Shown here: positions 28,809-36,818 of the stretch, one piece after another
How the letters are laid out: every line of letters begins with the position of its first letter
Position numbering within the stretch: position 1 is the stretch's first letter
Assembly: GCA_015548865.1 (NCBI GenBank)
Contig: JADMXW010000005.1
Coordinates: forward strand, 124,001-188,000
DNA length: 64,000 nt
DNA from: Serratia marcescens
GTDB taxonomy: Bacteria > Pseudomonadota > Gammaproteobacteria > Enterobacterales > Enterobacteriaceae
Direction of reading: 5' to 3'
Translations under genes and position numbers: made by a program
Notes under the pieces: generated by a model
Databases searched by the model: none
What the model saw: only the letters and a program-made list of their open reading frames with translations
What the model was told of the DNA's origin: nothing

Positions 28809-30416
28809 TTAGTCCAGGGTCACGTTATTGAAGCTGTGTACGCCACGAGGCTCGATCACATAACCTTTCACGTTCTTACGGATAGGCTCATAGACCGTGG
28901 AGTGCGCGACAATCAGCGCAGGAGCCTGATCGTGCATCACAACCTGTGACTGTTTGTACAGATCAATACGTTTCTGGTGGTCAGACGTTTCGCGCGCTGG
29001 CTGAATCAAATCTTCAAACGGCTTGTAGCACCATTTGGAGTAGTTAGAGCCTTTCTCTGCCGCATCACAACTGAACAAGGTCGCGAAGAAGTTATCCGGA
29101 TCCCCGTTATCGCCCGTCCATCCCATCAATACCGTCTGGTGTTCACCCGCTTTGGCGCGTTTCAAATACTCGCCCCATTCGTAGGTAACAATCTTGGCTT
29201 TCACACCCACTTTGGCCCAGTCAGACTGGATCATTTCCGCCATGCGGCGTGCATTCGGGTTGTACGGACGTTGAACCGGCATCGCCCACAGATCCACGGT
29301 AAAGCCATCAGCTAAGCCTGCTTCTTTCAGCAATGCTTTCGCTTTTTCCGGATCATAAGAGTAATCCTTAACATCGTCGTTAAAGCCCCACATGGTCGGT
29401 GGGATCAGGTTCTTGGCCGCCTGGCCCGCACCCTGATACACCGCGTCAATAATGGCGCCCTTGTTTACCGCGTAGGTAAGAGCCTGACGGACCTTGACAT
29501 CATCCAGCGGTTTTTTCTGCACGTTGAAAGAGAGGTAACCCACGTTTAAGCCGGGTTTTTCCAACAGCGTGATGTTTTTGTCTTCTTTCATGCGGGACAG
29601 ATCGGCCGGGTTAGGATACGGCATAATCTGGCACTCATCTTTTTGCAGCTTGGCATAACGCACGGACGCATCCGGTGTGATAGAGAACACCAGGCGATCG
29701 ATGCCTGGTTTCTTGCCCCAGAAGCCATCAAACGCTTTGTAAAGAATACGGGAATCTTTCTGGTATTGCTGCAACTGGAACGGACCGGTACCGATCGGGT
29801 TCAGGTCGATCTTCTCTGGGGTGCCTGCTTTAAGCATATTGGCACCGTACTCTGCGGACATAATCGACGCAAAGTCCATCGCCAGGTCGGCCAGGAACGG
29901 AGCTTCCGGACGGGTCAGCTCGAAGCGGACAGTGTAATCGTCCACTTTTTCGATTTTGCTGATCAGTTCCGGCATGCCCATGCCTTGATAGTATTCGTAA
30001 CTGCCGCCAGACACTTTATGGTACGGATGGTTCGGATCTTGCTGACGCAGGAAGGAGAACAGCACATCATCTGCATTGAATTCGCGCGTCGGCTTGAATT
30101 CTTTGCCGTCTTGCCACTTCACGCCTTTACGCAGATGGAAAGTATAGGTTTTGCCATCTTCGCTGATATCCCATTTTTCTGCCAGGCCCGGTTCAATTTC
30201 GGTCGTACCGCTTTTGAACTCAACCAAACGGTTATAAATAGGAATTGAGCTGGCATCAAAAGTGGTGCCGGAAGTAAACAGTTGCGGGTTAAAACCTTCA
30301 GGAGAACCTTCGGAGCAGTAGACTAGGGTTTTTGCCTGGAGACCGGCTGCCACAGACATGGCCAGCAAGCCGAGTCCGATTTTGAGCACCCTTGATTTTG
30401 CCAAGGATTTTTCCAT
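28809..30416 (-). CDS. dppA: Periplasmic dipeptide-binding protein DppA
   Basis: 535 residues, the same as E. coli DppA. A Sec signal peptide runs from about 1 to 28 (VLKIGLGLLAMSVAAGLQAKT). The mature protein starts near KTLVYCSEGSPEGFNPQL. Family landmarks include FHLRKGVKWQDGKEF, GTGPFQLQQYQKDSRILYKAF and VRQALTYAVNKGAIID. It ends KGYVIEPRGVHSFNNVTLD. It captures dipeptides for DppBCDF and is also used in haem uptake and chemotaxis in E. coli. Repression by the small RNA GcvB is known for the homologue but is not shown here. Confidence 0.97.
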   Translation of the reverse strand: MEKSLAKSRVLKIGLGLLAMSVAAGLQAKTLVYCSEGSPEGFNPQLFTSGTTFDASSIPIYNRLVEFKSGTTEIEPGLAEKWDISEDGKTYTFHLRKGVKWQDGKEFKPTREFNADDVLFSFLRQQDPNHPYHKVSGGSYEYYQGMGMPELISKIEKVDDYTVRFELTRPEAPFLADLAMDFASIMSAEYGANMLKAGTPEKIDLNPIGTGPFQLQQYQKDSRILYKAFDGFWGKKPGIDRLVFSITPDASVRYAKLQKDECQIMPYPNPADLSRMKEDKNITLLEKPGLNVGYLSFNVQKKPLDDVKVRQALTYAVNKGAIIDAVYQGAGQAAKNLIPPTMWGFNDDVKDYSYDPEKAKALLKEAGLADGFTVDLWAMPVQRPYNPNARRMAEMIQSDWAKVGVKAKIVTYEWGEYLKRAKAGEHQTVLMGWTGDNGDPDNFFATLFSCDAAEKGSNYSKWCYKPFEDLIQPARETSDHQKRIDLYKQSQVVMHDQAPALIVAHSTVYEPIRKNVKGYVIEPRGVHSFNNVTLD

Positions 30417-30560
30417 TACGTGTACTCCATTGTGGATGTTGTGTGTTGATGAAAGTCAGACCAGGATATTTTTACTCGCCGCCGACAAGAGGCCGTTCTC
30501 ATCAGCATCGACGCAGCGCGTCATGTGGTGGCTGTGATCTGTACTTTTTTGCCCGAAGGC

Positions 30561-30687
<127 letters not shown>

Positions 30688-31567
30688 AAATTCACTTAAT
30701 AAGGAGGGAGACGAGGCAGCATGTGAGAGTGGCCTGCGGATAGGTTTGCGAACCCGGCATCAGCCTGACAATCCGTTGTCCCCCCTTCCAACCCCGTCAA
30801 TGTGGCAACAGATCACCCCAACGTCAATATAATGGGTGTGGATTTACAAAATTGCCACATCTTCAATAATAGCACAAAATACAATGAATTTAAAAAAAAT
30901 AAGTTTTAGAAAATAAAAAAATCCATAATAACAAGATTATTATCTGTAAATTTTTGTTATAAAAGAAATTATCACCACAAAAAAAACATGAAACATCTTA
31001 TGTCAAATGATGAATCAATGAGCAACAAAGCTTGTTAAAAACGTTAATGTCAGGTAAAAATTCCGAAAGAGCATAAGAATTAGTGATAATCATCACAGAT
31101 ATCATAAGTCATACACCAACTAGTTACGCCGCATAAAAAAACTTCTGATAGAAATTCCTGACAATATCTATTAAAAATAGATGAATCAACCTCCCAAAAC
31201 CCTTACAAAAAGTGGTTATTTAAATTAAAAATCATCTTGTTTAATTATATTACCGATAGAATAATTTAATAAATATTAATGTCATCAATTCAAATTCATC
31301 TTGGAAATAAAAAATAAATTTAATTACATTAATTTGAGATAACTTATTTAAAAAAGAGTTGCCGCCAACCTCACAATTATTTCATTTACTCATGGATGTT
31401 TTATTATATTTAACATTTAATCATGACAGGTTACTCATGGACAATATATCCACTGATACAACCGCCTTCTTTTAGCATCAAATTACCTATTGATAATAAA
31501 ACACTTTATCTTACCAACAATAAGAATAACCCGTAAATATATAACCCGTTTACGCGGAGTAAACATA
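30688..31567. other. Long AT-rich intergenic region before the 2HCT carrier
   Basis: About 880 bases with no convincing gene; from about 30840 onward it is strongly AT-rich. It should hold the regulatory region of the carboxylate carrier at 31568. A CRP/FNR-like site is at 31082. The AT-rich tracts would suit H-NS and CitB/DcuR-type regulators, whose sites are AT-rich, but no specific site was established. Very short frames (for example a 12-codon frame at 31437) are not called. Confidence 0.55.
31082..31097. promoter_or_regulatory. Candidate CRP-binding site
   Basis: AGTGA-TAATCA-TCACA matches the CRP consensus TGTGA-N6-TCACA at nine of ten core positions. It lies about 470 bases upstream of the 2HCT carrier start. 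Catabolite control of citrate/malate uptake is common; the distance is long, so the promoter position needs to be mapped. Confidence 0.45.
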
Positions 31568-32917
31568 ATGAAAAGAACTGAAACCGATGTCCTCTACGAG
31601 AGCACGATCGCTGCCGAATCAACGTCTCAAATGTCGTTCTTCGCCCAATTTTTAAAAACAAAAATTGGCGCTGTACCCGTTGCACTATTTATTGCTATCG
31701 CAGCAGTTGTTTTTGCTGCCGCCTATGAAGGCTATCTGCCGAAAAATATGATCGGTGGTTTTGCCGTTATTATGACGCTTGGTTTTTTGCTTGCACACAT
31801 TGGCCATACCATCCCGGTATTCAAAGATATCGGCGGCCCTGCAATCCTGTGTTTAATGGTGCCGTCAATCCTGGTCTATTTTCACCTGTTTAACGACAAC
31901 ACCATGAAGACCGTACACCTGCTGATGAAGGAAGCGAATTTTCTCTATTTCGTTATCGCTTGCCTCGTTGTCGGCAGTATTCTGGGAATGAACCGTAAAA
32001 TCCTGATTCAGGGGATGGTACGCATGTTCGTTCCCCTGGTGATCGGCACCGCCACCGCCGTGGTAACGGGGCTGCTGGTGGGTAAGTTGTGCGGCTACAG
32101 CCTGTATCACACCTTCTTCTTTATCATTGTGCCCATTATTGGCGGCGGTATCGGCGAAGGCATTTTGCCGCTGTCATTGGCGTATTCTGCACTGCTGGGT
32201 CAGGCACCGGATGTCTATGTAGCACAGTTGGCCCCTGCGGCAGTGGTGGGCAATATCTTCGCTATTTTCTGCGCAGGTCTCCTGTCTCGCCTCGGTATGC
32301 GTCGTAAGGATCTGAACGGCGAAGGGCGTCTGGTGCGCAGTGACGAAGAGCAGAACCTGTTCACGGTAAACGACACACCAAAACCAGTGGATTTCCATCT
32401 GATGGGTGGCGGTCTGCTGATGATTTGCGCTTTCTTTATTGTCGGCGGCCTGTTCGAGAAGCTGGTTCACATTCCTGGACCAGTACTGATGATCCTGATT
32501 GCCGTGTTCTGTAAATACAGCCGCGTTATTCCCACCACGATGGAAACCGGCGCGCACAGCGTCTATAAATTTGTCTCCAGTTCGCTGGTCTGGCCGTTGA
32601 TGATTGGTTTGGGGATGCTCTATATTCCACTGGAAAGCGTGGTCGCGGTGTTCTCTGTGGGCTACGTTATCGTGTGTGGCTCAGTCGTGCTTTCTATGGC
32701 GCTGGTCAGCTTCCTGATTGCCCCGCGCCTGAACATGTATCCAATTGAAGCCTCAATCGTCACCACCTGCCACAGCGGCTTGGGTGGCACCGGAGACGTC
32801 GCCATTCTCTCGGCGTCCAACCGTATGTCGCTGATGCCGTTTGCACAAATCGCAACGCGCATCGGTGGTGCCTCTACTGTGATCGGCGCAACGCTGTTGA
32901 TGGGCTGGTTGCTGTAA
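31568..32917 (+). CDS. 2-hydroxycarboxylate (citrate/malate) carrier, 2HCT family
   Basis: 449 residues from the ATG at 31568, which has GGAG upstream; an in-frame ATG at 31490 would add an AT-rich leader unlike the family. About eleven membrane segments are present. The 2HCT re-entrant loop signature is seen as VPIIGGGIGEGILPLS in the first half and THCHSGLGGTGD-like TCHSGLGGTGDVAILSASNRM in the second. The family (CitS, CimH, MaeN) carries citrate or malate with Na+ or H+. It lies next to dcuSR and a CitT-like gene, so it may be regulated by that two-component system. Confidence 0.9.
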   Translation: MKRTETDVLYESTIAAESTSQMSFFAQFLKTKIGAVPVALFIAIAAVVFAAAYEGYLPKNMIGGFAVIMTLGFLLAHIGHTIPVFKDIGGPAILCLMVPSILVYFHLFNDNTMKTVHLLMKEANFLYFVIACLVVGSILGMNRKILIQGMVRMFVPLVIGTATAVVTGLLVGKLCGYSLYHTFFFIIVPIIGGGIGEGILPLSLAYSALLGQAPDVYVAQLAPAAVVGNIFAIFCAGLLSRLGMRRKDLNGEGRLVRSDEEQNLFTVNDTPKPVDFHLMGGGLLMICAFFIVGGLFEKLVHIPGPVLMILIAVFCKYSRVIPTTMETGAHSVYKFVSSSLVWPLMIGLGMLYIPLESVVAVFSVGYVIVCGSVVLSMALVSFLIAPRLNMYPIEASIVTTCHSGLGGTGDVAILSASNRMSLMPFAQIATRIGGASTVIGATLLMGWLL

Positions 32918-32940
32918 TGACACGCCACTGTTTATAACGC

Positions 32941-32977
32941 AGCCGAAGCACCTGCAACTTGACGTATGACGGGTATA
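32941..32977. repeat. Palindromic repeat remnant, copy 4
   Basis: GAAGCACCTGCAACTTGACG followed by TATGACGGGTATA is the right-hand end of the repeat family alone. It lies just after the 2HCT gene. Confidence 0.6.
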
Positions 32978-33041
32978 GGCTGCTGACAAAAACTGTCACT
33001 GCACCTGATTAACATGGCGGTCTACCACTAAGGAGACCGCC

Positions 33042-33425
33042 ATGTTATCCGCCGACATTTCAATTTTGTACGTCAGTAATGTGATGAAAAGCAGTAATTT
33101 TTACGCACAACTGTTTGGCATCAACCCTGTGGAAAAAAGCCCCACCTTCGCGCTGTTTGTGTTTGAAAATGGCTTCAAGCTCGGCCTATGGTCATGCTAT
33201 ACCGTAGAACCCAGCGTCAACCAGATTGCCAGCATACCTTCGGGTGAGATTGTGTTTACGGTACAGGATAAGCCAGAGGTTGATACGCTTTATCAAACCT
33301 GGGGTACGCAGCATCAGGTCACCGTGATCCAAAAACCTGCCCAGCTCGACTTTGGTTATTCCTTTGCCGTTCTCGATCCTGACGGTCACCGGCTCAGAGT
33401 CTGTTTTCTCGAAGAGGAAGCGTAA
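33042..33425 (+). CDS. VOC-family small protein (glyoxalase/bleomycin-resistance fold)
   Basis: 127 residues with a strong AAGGAG ribosome site. The opening ADISILYVSNVMKSSNFYAQLFG and closing SFAVLDPDGHRLRVCFLEE are the two halves of a VOC module, of the PhnB/bleomycin-resistance type. One end has the conserved D-P-D-G-H. No catalytic assignment can be made; some relatives bind drugs, others are enzymes. It ends at a stem-loop that also faces the displaced dcuR tail. Confidence 0.85.
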   Translation: MLSADISILYVSNVMKSSNFYAQLFGINPVEKSPTFALFVFENGFKLGLWSCYTVEPSVNQIASIPSGEIVFTVQDKPEVDTLYQTWGTQHQVTVIQKPAQLDFGYSFAVLDPDGHRLRVCFLEEEA

Positions 33426-33455
33426 TCGTTGAACGCAAGGTGACATAAAACAAGG

Positions 33456-33490
33456 CCGCGACAGGGTGGGAATAACTCAGCCTGTCGCGG
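33456..33490. terminator. Bidirectional terminator after the VOC gene
   Basis: CCGCGACAGG at 33456-33465 and CCTGTCGCGG at 33481-33490 form a perfect 10-bp stem. The plus side is followed by TCTCTCTTATT; the minus side by CCTTGTTTTATG. On the minus strand it lies right after the displaced dcuR tail, so it is probably the original dcuR terminator. Confidence 0.75.
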
Positions 33491-33515
33491 TCTCTCTTAT
33501 TCACTTAAATGCACT

Positions 33516-33576
33516 GATTACTCGCAATACTGGCGCAGCGCGTCTTGTTTCTCGGGCAGCAAGCGGTAAAGAAGAC
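33516..33576 (-). pseudogene. Displaced 3' end of dcuR (left direct repeat)
   Basis: Bases 33516-33561 are identical to 36773-36818, the end of dcuR, and similarity continues to about 33576 with a few changes. On the minus strand it reads LYRLLPEKQDALRQYCE and stop, exactly the DcuR C-terminus. It has no upstream coding part. It is best explained as the original gene end left behind when the 3.2-kb islet inserted, or as a duplicated attachment site. Confidence 0.85.
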
Positions 33577-33903
33577 TGTTCACTAGTGCCAAAAAAAATG
33601 TTCATGGCTGAAAATACGATTGCTTCATATTATCCCAAAGACACTTTCGCGCATAAGCAAATGGCTAAGTCACACACATAAATAACAAAGAATGTCATTT
33701 CATTGGGCTAAAAATTATTACTACATCTATTCAATTATCGTTATAAGGTAATTTTAAAAAAACATCCCTGGTGTCGAATATCAAAAATCATGTGCCATTC
33801 AACTAGCAAACCTAGTTATTATAAAATTACGATGTTATGATAATACCCTCCTGTACAATATATCATCAACAGTAACATTATAATGTAGAAACCAGGTAAT
33901 ATA
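33577..33903. promoter_or_regulatory. Promoter region of the islet repressor operon
   Basis: About 330 AT-rich bases hold no called gene. AACTAG at 33801-33806 and CTAGTT at 33812-33817 form a 17-bp inverted repeat, followed by TATAAAATT (a -10-like box); this is a good candidate operator for autoregulation by the HTH protein. A short frame at 33466-33681 is only repeat and flank DNA. Confidence 0.45.
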
Positions 33904-34557
33904 ATGCAATCAAAAAATGATATTCCTGAAGAAGAAGCTGATAACCATCTGAAAAACATTAGTAAAAACTTAAATTATTTGATGTCATTAAAAAACATAG
34001 ATGCACAATCAATCAGCGATAGAACAGGCGTTGGCATTGCGACCATTAACAACCTTAAGAAAGGGCATGGCAACCCAACAATTATGACGCTATCTGCAAT
34101 AGCCGATTTCTTTCAAGTAAGCATAGGGGAGTTAACCGACAACAGTCTTTCAGAAGAGTCAAGCTCTTATGGAAAAGTAAAATCATTACCTTTAATACGA
34201 TATGATGAAATAGATGGATATCTTGCCAAGACCTTCTTTGCGACAAAAACATATTCCACAGAAGTCGATAATCTGCAAGATGATTCTTTATTTTGCATAG
34301 AAATATCAAACAACGCGCTATCACCGGAGTTTGAAAGAGGAACCATCTGCATTGTGTCAGCTAATGAAAATGTTTGTGATGGCGATATTGCATTAGTAAA
34401 AATCAAAGAATATCCCATATGCTTTCGCCGCGTTTTTGTTGGTGTTAATGGGTTCCAGTTCTGCAATATTTCTCTAGAGTCAGAGATTAACATTACTGAA
34501 TGTACAGAATATGTCATAATCGGCGTATTACTTAACAAAATAAACAGGTTAAAATAA
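33904..34557 (+). CDS. XRE-type repressor with S24-like domain lacking the catalytic Ser
   Basis: 217 residues. The N-terminal helix-turn-helix is at about 20-75 (LNYLMSLKNIDAQSISDRTG, then ATINNLKKGHGNPTIMTLSAIADFF). The C-terminal LexA/CI-like fold is at about 105-210 (NALSPEFERGTICIVS, then GDIALVKIKEYPICFRRVF). In self-cleaving relatives the nucleophile is Ser in a GDSMxP motif; here the matching position reads NNALSP, an alanine, so autocleavage is not expected although the lysine is present. This points to a non-SOS repressor that may sense another signal. The stop is directly followed by the ATG of the next gene. Confidence 0.8.
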   Translation: MQSKNDIPEEEADNHLKNISKNLNYLMSLKNIDAQSISDRTGVGIATINNLKKGHGNPTIMTLSAIADFFQVSIGELTDNSLSEESSSYGKVKSLPLIRYDEIDGYLAKTFFATKTYSTEVDNLQDDSLFCIEISNNALSPEFERGTICIVSANENVCDGDIALVKIKEYPICFRRVFVGVNGFQFCNISLESEINITECTEYVIIGVLLNKINRLK

Positions 34558-35055
34558 ATGAAAATTTATTTATTATTCATAACAAACAAAATTAAACGAA
34601 TTTTCTCTCCGGCCTTCATTTATACTCTTGATAGAACAATTGACTATACCAATGAAATAAATTGGGTTTTTAAAGAATATGGCACTCATACTTTTGTAAA
34701 AAAGAGTTGGGCGCAACTGAAAGGTGGTGATTTTTTACGACAGGTAAACCCAAAAGATATAGCGCTTATCGCTGAGGTTGAAGCGATGAGAAAAATAAAT
34801 AGTGATAAATTTTATATCAGTAAAGAAAGCAGAATGGATATATGGACATTAACCAGCAAAGGAAAAAAAATCAATATCACTGGCAAAGAATTTATCAAAG
34901 ATCGTGAAGTTGTAAACTGTACAGATGTCATGGATGCATCAAGAATAGCCTATCACACCGGATTTAAAAAGGGCAGAGAGATCGCTGAATATCTTTCCAC
35001 CCTAAATGCATCAAACAAAGAAAGAGGTAAACCTACGCTAACGATCATTAAATAA
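34558..35055 (+). CDS. Unknown 165-residue islet protein
   Basis: The ATG follows the repressor stop without a gap, so it is co-translated with it. Residues 1-25 are hydrophobic then basic (KIYLLFITNKIKRIFSPAFI), possibly a membrane anchor, although this is weak. Further landmarks are SWAQLKGGDFLRQVNPKDIALIAEVEAM and DASRIAYHTGFKKGREIAEYL. No family is recognised. Its 3' end overlaps that of the convergent phosphoesterase gene by 8 bases, so the two operons are tightly packed. AT-rich and Lys/Asn/Ile-rich, unlike the neighbours outside the islet. Confidence 0.7.
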   Translation: MKIYLLFITNKIKRIFSPAFIYTLDRTIDYTNEINWVFKEYGTHTFVKKSWAQLKGGDFLRQVNPKDIALIAEVEAMRKINSDKFYISKESRMDIWTLTSKGKKINITGKEFIKDREVVNCTDVMDASRIAYHTGFKKGREIAEYLSTLNASNKERGKPTLTIIK

Positions 35056-35782
35056 AATGTGTTTCTATAAATATTTTTTCATCAAAAGAGATAATGCTGA
35101 AACCAGAATTATTCACAATATTGACAGTTGATGTCCCATTTTCCCACTGTGAGCAGAGCGCTGGTGATACAGATACCAAAATGTTCCCTATCTTACGCTG
35201 AAACAAGGTATGAGCATGACCTGTACCGATAAATTTTACCGGACTATCATGAAAGATATTAAGCAAATCATCGGCATTCACCAACTTACAAACATCAACT
35301 AATGGTGTACCAACAGGTATCAAATGATGATGTAAGAAAATTGCAATATTCTCACATGTTGTGTTTTTTAAATTCTCTCGCAGTTTATACAATGTATCAT
35401 TGTGTATGATTCCATAGTCTTCCCCCGGCACAACACTGTTTAAGCCAAATAACGCCCATGATGCGTTAGATAACTGCTCAACAGTAACTGCATTCTTGGC
35501 TATTTCCATTGCAGCGTATAAATTGCCTACATCATCGTGGTTTCCAGGCAAAACAGCATAAGGAAGACTCAGCCTATCCATATTTTTAAAAAACAGTTCA
35601 TAGCTTAATGTGCCGCCATCATGAGAAATATCTCCTGTGACGATAATACGATCAACATTAAAAATTTTTCTATTTTCATTAAAATAACTGATGAAATTTA
35701 TAAAACCGTCATAATGAATTTTCGCCTGCACGCTGCTTTCATCTGAAAAAAGGTGTGGGTCGGTGATGTGTAAAATTCGCAC
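35048..35782 (-). CDS. Calcineurin-like phosphoesterase, CpdA-like
   Basis: 244 residues. All metal-site motifs of the class III cyclic-nucleotide phosphodiesterase type are visible: ITDPHLF (D-x-H, about 6-12), TGDISHDGG (about 49-57), LPGNHDD (about 78-84), HHHLIPVG (about 149-156) and GTGHAHTLF (about 187-195). The pattern resembles E. coli CpdA (ITDTHLF, LPGNHDF, HHHPLPAG, CGHIHQ), which hydrolyses cAMP. Cyclic-nucleotide or another phosphodiester substrate is likely; which one is unknown. It starts immediately after the VUT gene stop, in the same operon. Confidence 0.85.
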   Translation of the reverse strand: MRILHITDPHLFSDESSVQAKIHYDGFINFISYFNENRKIFNVDRIIVTGDISHDGGTLSYELFFKNMDRLSLPYAVLPGNHDDVGNLYAAMEIAKNAVTVEQLSNASWALFGLNSVVPGEDYGIIHNDTLYKLRENLKNTTCENIAIFLHHHLIPVGTPLVDVCKLVNADDLLNIFHDSPVKFIGTGHAHTLFQRKIGNILVSVSPALCSQWENGTSTVNIVNNSGFSIISFDEKIFIETHFI

Positions 35783-36475
35783 TTAATCTTCCTTATTTTT
35801 TTTAGCGCCATAAACATTAAATGGGTTGTAAGATGTTTTAAAATCAAAATGATTTATTTTTTCTACTTTCTTCACTAAACCAACCAAATATATTGCTAAA
35901 GGCAATAACAAAATAGAAATAACCACCTTATAGCTCCATGTGGTAGATATTATATTCACCAACTCATCAAAAGAATACTTGCCAGAGAGACTAATAGGAT
36001 AAGATGTCAGCAATAATGCAGCTTGAGTGCACATTGAACCGAGAGCATAACGGACAAAAAACCATTGACCGGAGAATATGACTTTCATTTTAGATATAAT
36101 GAAACCGTTTATAAAATAAGAAATAGGGACTGACAGCCACGATCCGATCATTACTCGCCAAAAGTCATGATAAAGTCCGTAGTAGTGTTTTGAAATATCA
36201 TTATTATTAATTTGAATCAACGAATTTATATTTAATAAAATAACATATAACGACTGACAAAAAACCATGATCCATATAGAGCGGACAGCCAGCCTGTATC
36301 CATACACCTCAGTAAGAAGCGTTGAAAACAAAAAGCAAAACGAAAAAACAATGCCGCTTGCTGTTATTTTAAAATCAGCTATTTCATAGACCTTATATAC
36401 AAGCGTATCGCAGGTTACCATTATGGTCACATTTAAGCCGACAAATAGGCCATACAGTTTGAGGTCAGAGTGCAT
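35783..36475 (-). CDS. VUT-family membrane transporter (queuosine-precursor type)
   Basis: 230 residues with about six membrane segments. SFCFLFSTLLTEVYGYRLAVRSIW carries the TEVYGYR motif typical of the VUT/YhhQ family, which imports queuosine precursors or related small molecules. YFINGFIISKMK and FVRYALGSMCTQAALLLTSYP correspond to the second conserved region. Shared with the phosphoesterase downstream with no gap, so they form one operon. The true ligand is unknown; it need not be a deazapurine. Confidence 0.8.
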   Translation of the reverse strand: MHSDLKLYGLFVGLNVTIMVTCDTLVYKVYEIADFKITASGIVFSFCFLFSTLLTEVYGYRLAVRSIWIMVFCQSLYVILLNINSLIQINNNDISKHYYGLYHDFWRVMIGSWLSVPISYFINGFIISKMKVIFSGQWFFVRYALGSMCTQAALLLTSYPISLSGKYSFDELVNIISTTWSYKVVISILLLPLAIYLVGLVKKVEKINHFDFKTSYNPFNVYGAKKNKED

Positions 36476-36772
36476 CCATACTCCTCTACTATTATATTTT
36501 CTTACAATTTAACGTACAGTCGCTCGCTGCAAAAACCGAATCTGGAAAACGAATAAACGTTAGCAACTACTGAGTCAACTTAGCATCACCGATGATTATT
36601 TATTTATAGAAAATACTTCTTTATTGAGTCTTGATTGAAATACAAAAAGGAGGAGAAGACGATATGAAGATACCAAGACCAAACCGATGATAATGAGCGG
36701 ATAAAATAGAAAGAACATGATGGTAAAAACATCGCGCTATCGCCTATACGATAGCGCGAGGAGAGAAACAGC
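36476..36772. promoter_or_regulatory. Promoter region of the islet minus-strand operon and dcuR terminator
   Basis: About 300 bases without a gene. The left part must contain the promoter for the VUT-phosphoesterase operon. The right end holds the dcuR terminator at 36725-36758. No repeat of the operator at 33801 was found here. Confidence 0.5.
36725..36758 (-). terminator. dcuR rho-independent terminator
   Basis: CGCGCTATCG at 36733-36742 and CGATAGCGCG at 36749-36758 form a perfect 10-bp stem with a 6-base loop. On the minus strand it is followed by ATGTTTTTACC. It lies just past the dcuR stop, inside the islet, so the islet brought a new terminator for the host gene. Confidence 0.85.
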
Positions 36773-36818
36773 GATTACTCGCAATACTGGCGCAGCGCGT
36801 CTTGTTTCTCGGGCAGCA
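36773..36818. repeat. Right direct repeat of the islet (within dcuR 3' end)
   Basis: 46 bases identical to 33516-33561. They encode the last 14 codons and the stop of dcuR. This copy keeps dcuR intact. Confidence 0.9.

Larger units (their letters stand above)
33516..36818. mobile_element. 3.2-kb gene islet flanked by 46-bp direct repeats at dcuR
   Basis: The flanks 33516-33561 and 36773-36818 are identical and equal the dcuR 3' end. Between them are four genes in two convergent operons: a repressor-like gene plus a 165-codon gene (plus strand), and VUT plus phosphoesterase (minus strand). The content is clearly more AT-rich than the surrounding carboxylate genes. This is the layout of an element integrated site-specifically into a gene end while restoring its reading frame. 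There is no integrase inside, so it must be mobilised by another element or be a remnant. The boundaries are visible; the mechanism is inferred. Confidence 0.75.

Noticed and set aside
29643-30248. Plus-strand frame of about 200 codons opposite dppA
   Set aside because: Shadow of dppA, no ribosome site, no family resemblance.
33466-33681. Plus-strand frame of 71 codons after the VOC gene
   Set aside because: It is made of the terminator, the displaced dcuR tail in the wrong phase, and flank DNA.
33516-36818. Islet considered as an insertion sequence or transposon
   Set aside because: No transposase, no terminal inverted repeats. The flanking repeat is a 46-bp piece of the target gene, too long for a usual IS target duplication.
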